From Planctomycetota bacterium (GTDB lineage Bacteria; Planctomycetota; Phycisphaerae; WQYP01): a stretch of 6,732 nucleotides of DNA. Made by a program: the position numbers and the translations under genes. Position 1 is the stretch's first letter. Each line of letters opens with the position of its first letter. This document shows, piece after piece, positions 6,725 through 6,732 of the stretch. Below the pieces are notes generated by a model that saw nothing but the letters and a program-made list of their open reading frames with translations, was not told the DNA's origin and searched no databases. The DNA is taken from NCBI GenBank assembly GCA_021809365.1, contig JAKBAC010000173.1, forward strand, positions 1 to 6,732, written 5' to 3'.

Positions 6725-6732
6725 CGCGTATA

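Overview
The window is about 6.7 kb of bacterial chromosome with moderately high GC. It carries six protein genes, one of them cut by the left edge, and ends in a short foldback element. The tandem-ACT protein, the SWIM-SNF2 helicase and the repeat-bearing intergenic DNA make me lean to a PVC-group bacterium (Verrucomicrobiota or Planctomycetota). That is an inference from gene style, not a proven placement.

Layout: the 3' part of an alpha/beta-hydrolase esterase (+, 1-670) meets a very large SWIM-SNF2 helicase (-, 667-4071) tail to tail, with the two stop codons overlapping. A 152-bp divergent spacer (4072-4223) follows. It holds a candidate promoter and a strong ribosome binding site for ribH, and on the other strand a possible 25-codon leader ORF whose stop overlaps the helicase start as ATGA. 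Next is a compact ribH-nusB operon (+, 4224-5161): lumazine synthase of riboflavin synthesis and the NusB antitermination factor, 11 bp apart. Two minus-strand genes then converge on it: a tandem-ACT regulatory-type protein (5174-5653) and a stand-alone CBS-pair protein (5963-6400) with a very good Shine-Dalgarno site and a plausible promoter.

Non-coding parts: the 309-bp gap between the CBS and ACT genes contains a degenerate direct repeat of about 40 bp (34/40 identical, 131 bp apart) around a small inverted repeat. Upstream of the CBS gene lies a 184-bp element (6532-6715) with perfect 24-bp terminal inverted repeats. It is bounded exactly by a 9-bp near-duplication (8/9) and contains two further nested inverted repeats. 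It has no convincing ORF, so it looks like a MITE-type, non-autonomous mobile element. It is the most notable feature of the window.

The genes do not form an obvious single system. ribH-nusB is a housekeeping pair also seen in other bacteria, and the ACT and CBS proteins are ligand-sensing modules without a visible partner enzyme. I found no defence, CRISPR or RNA-gene locus.
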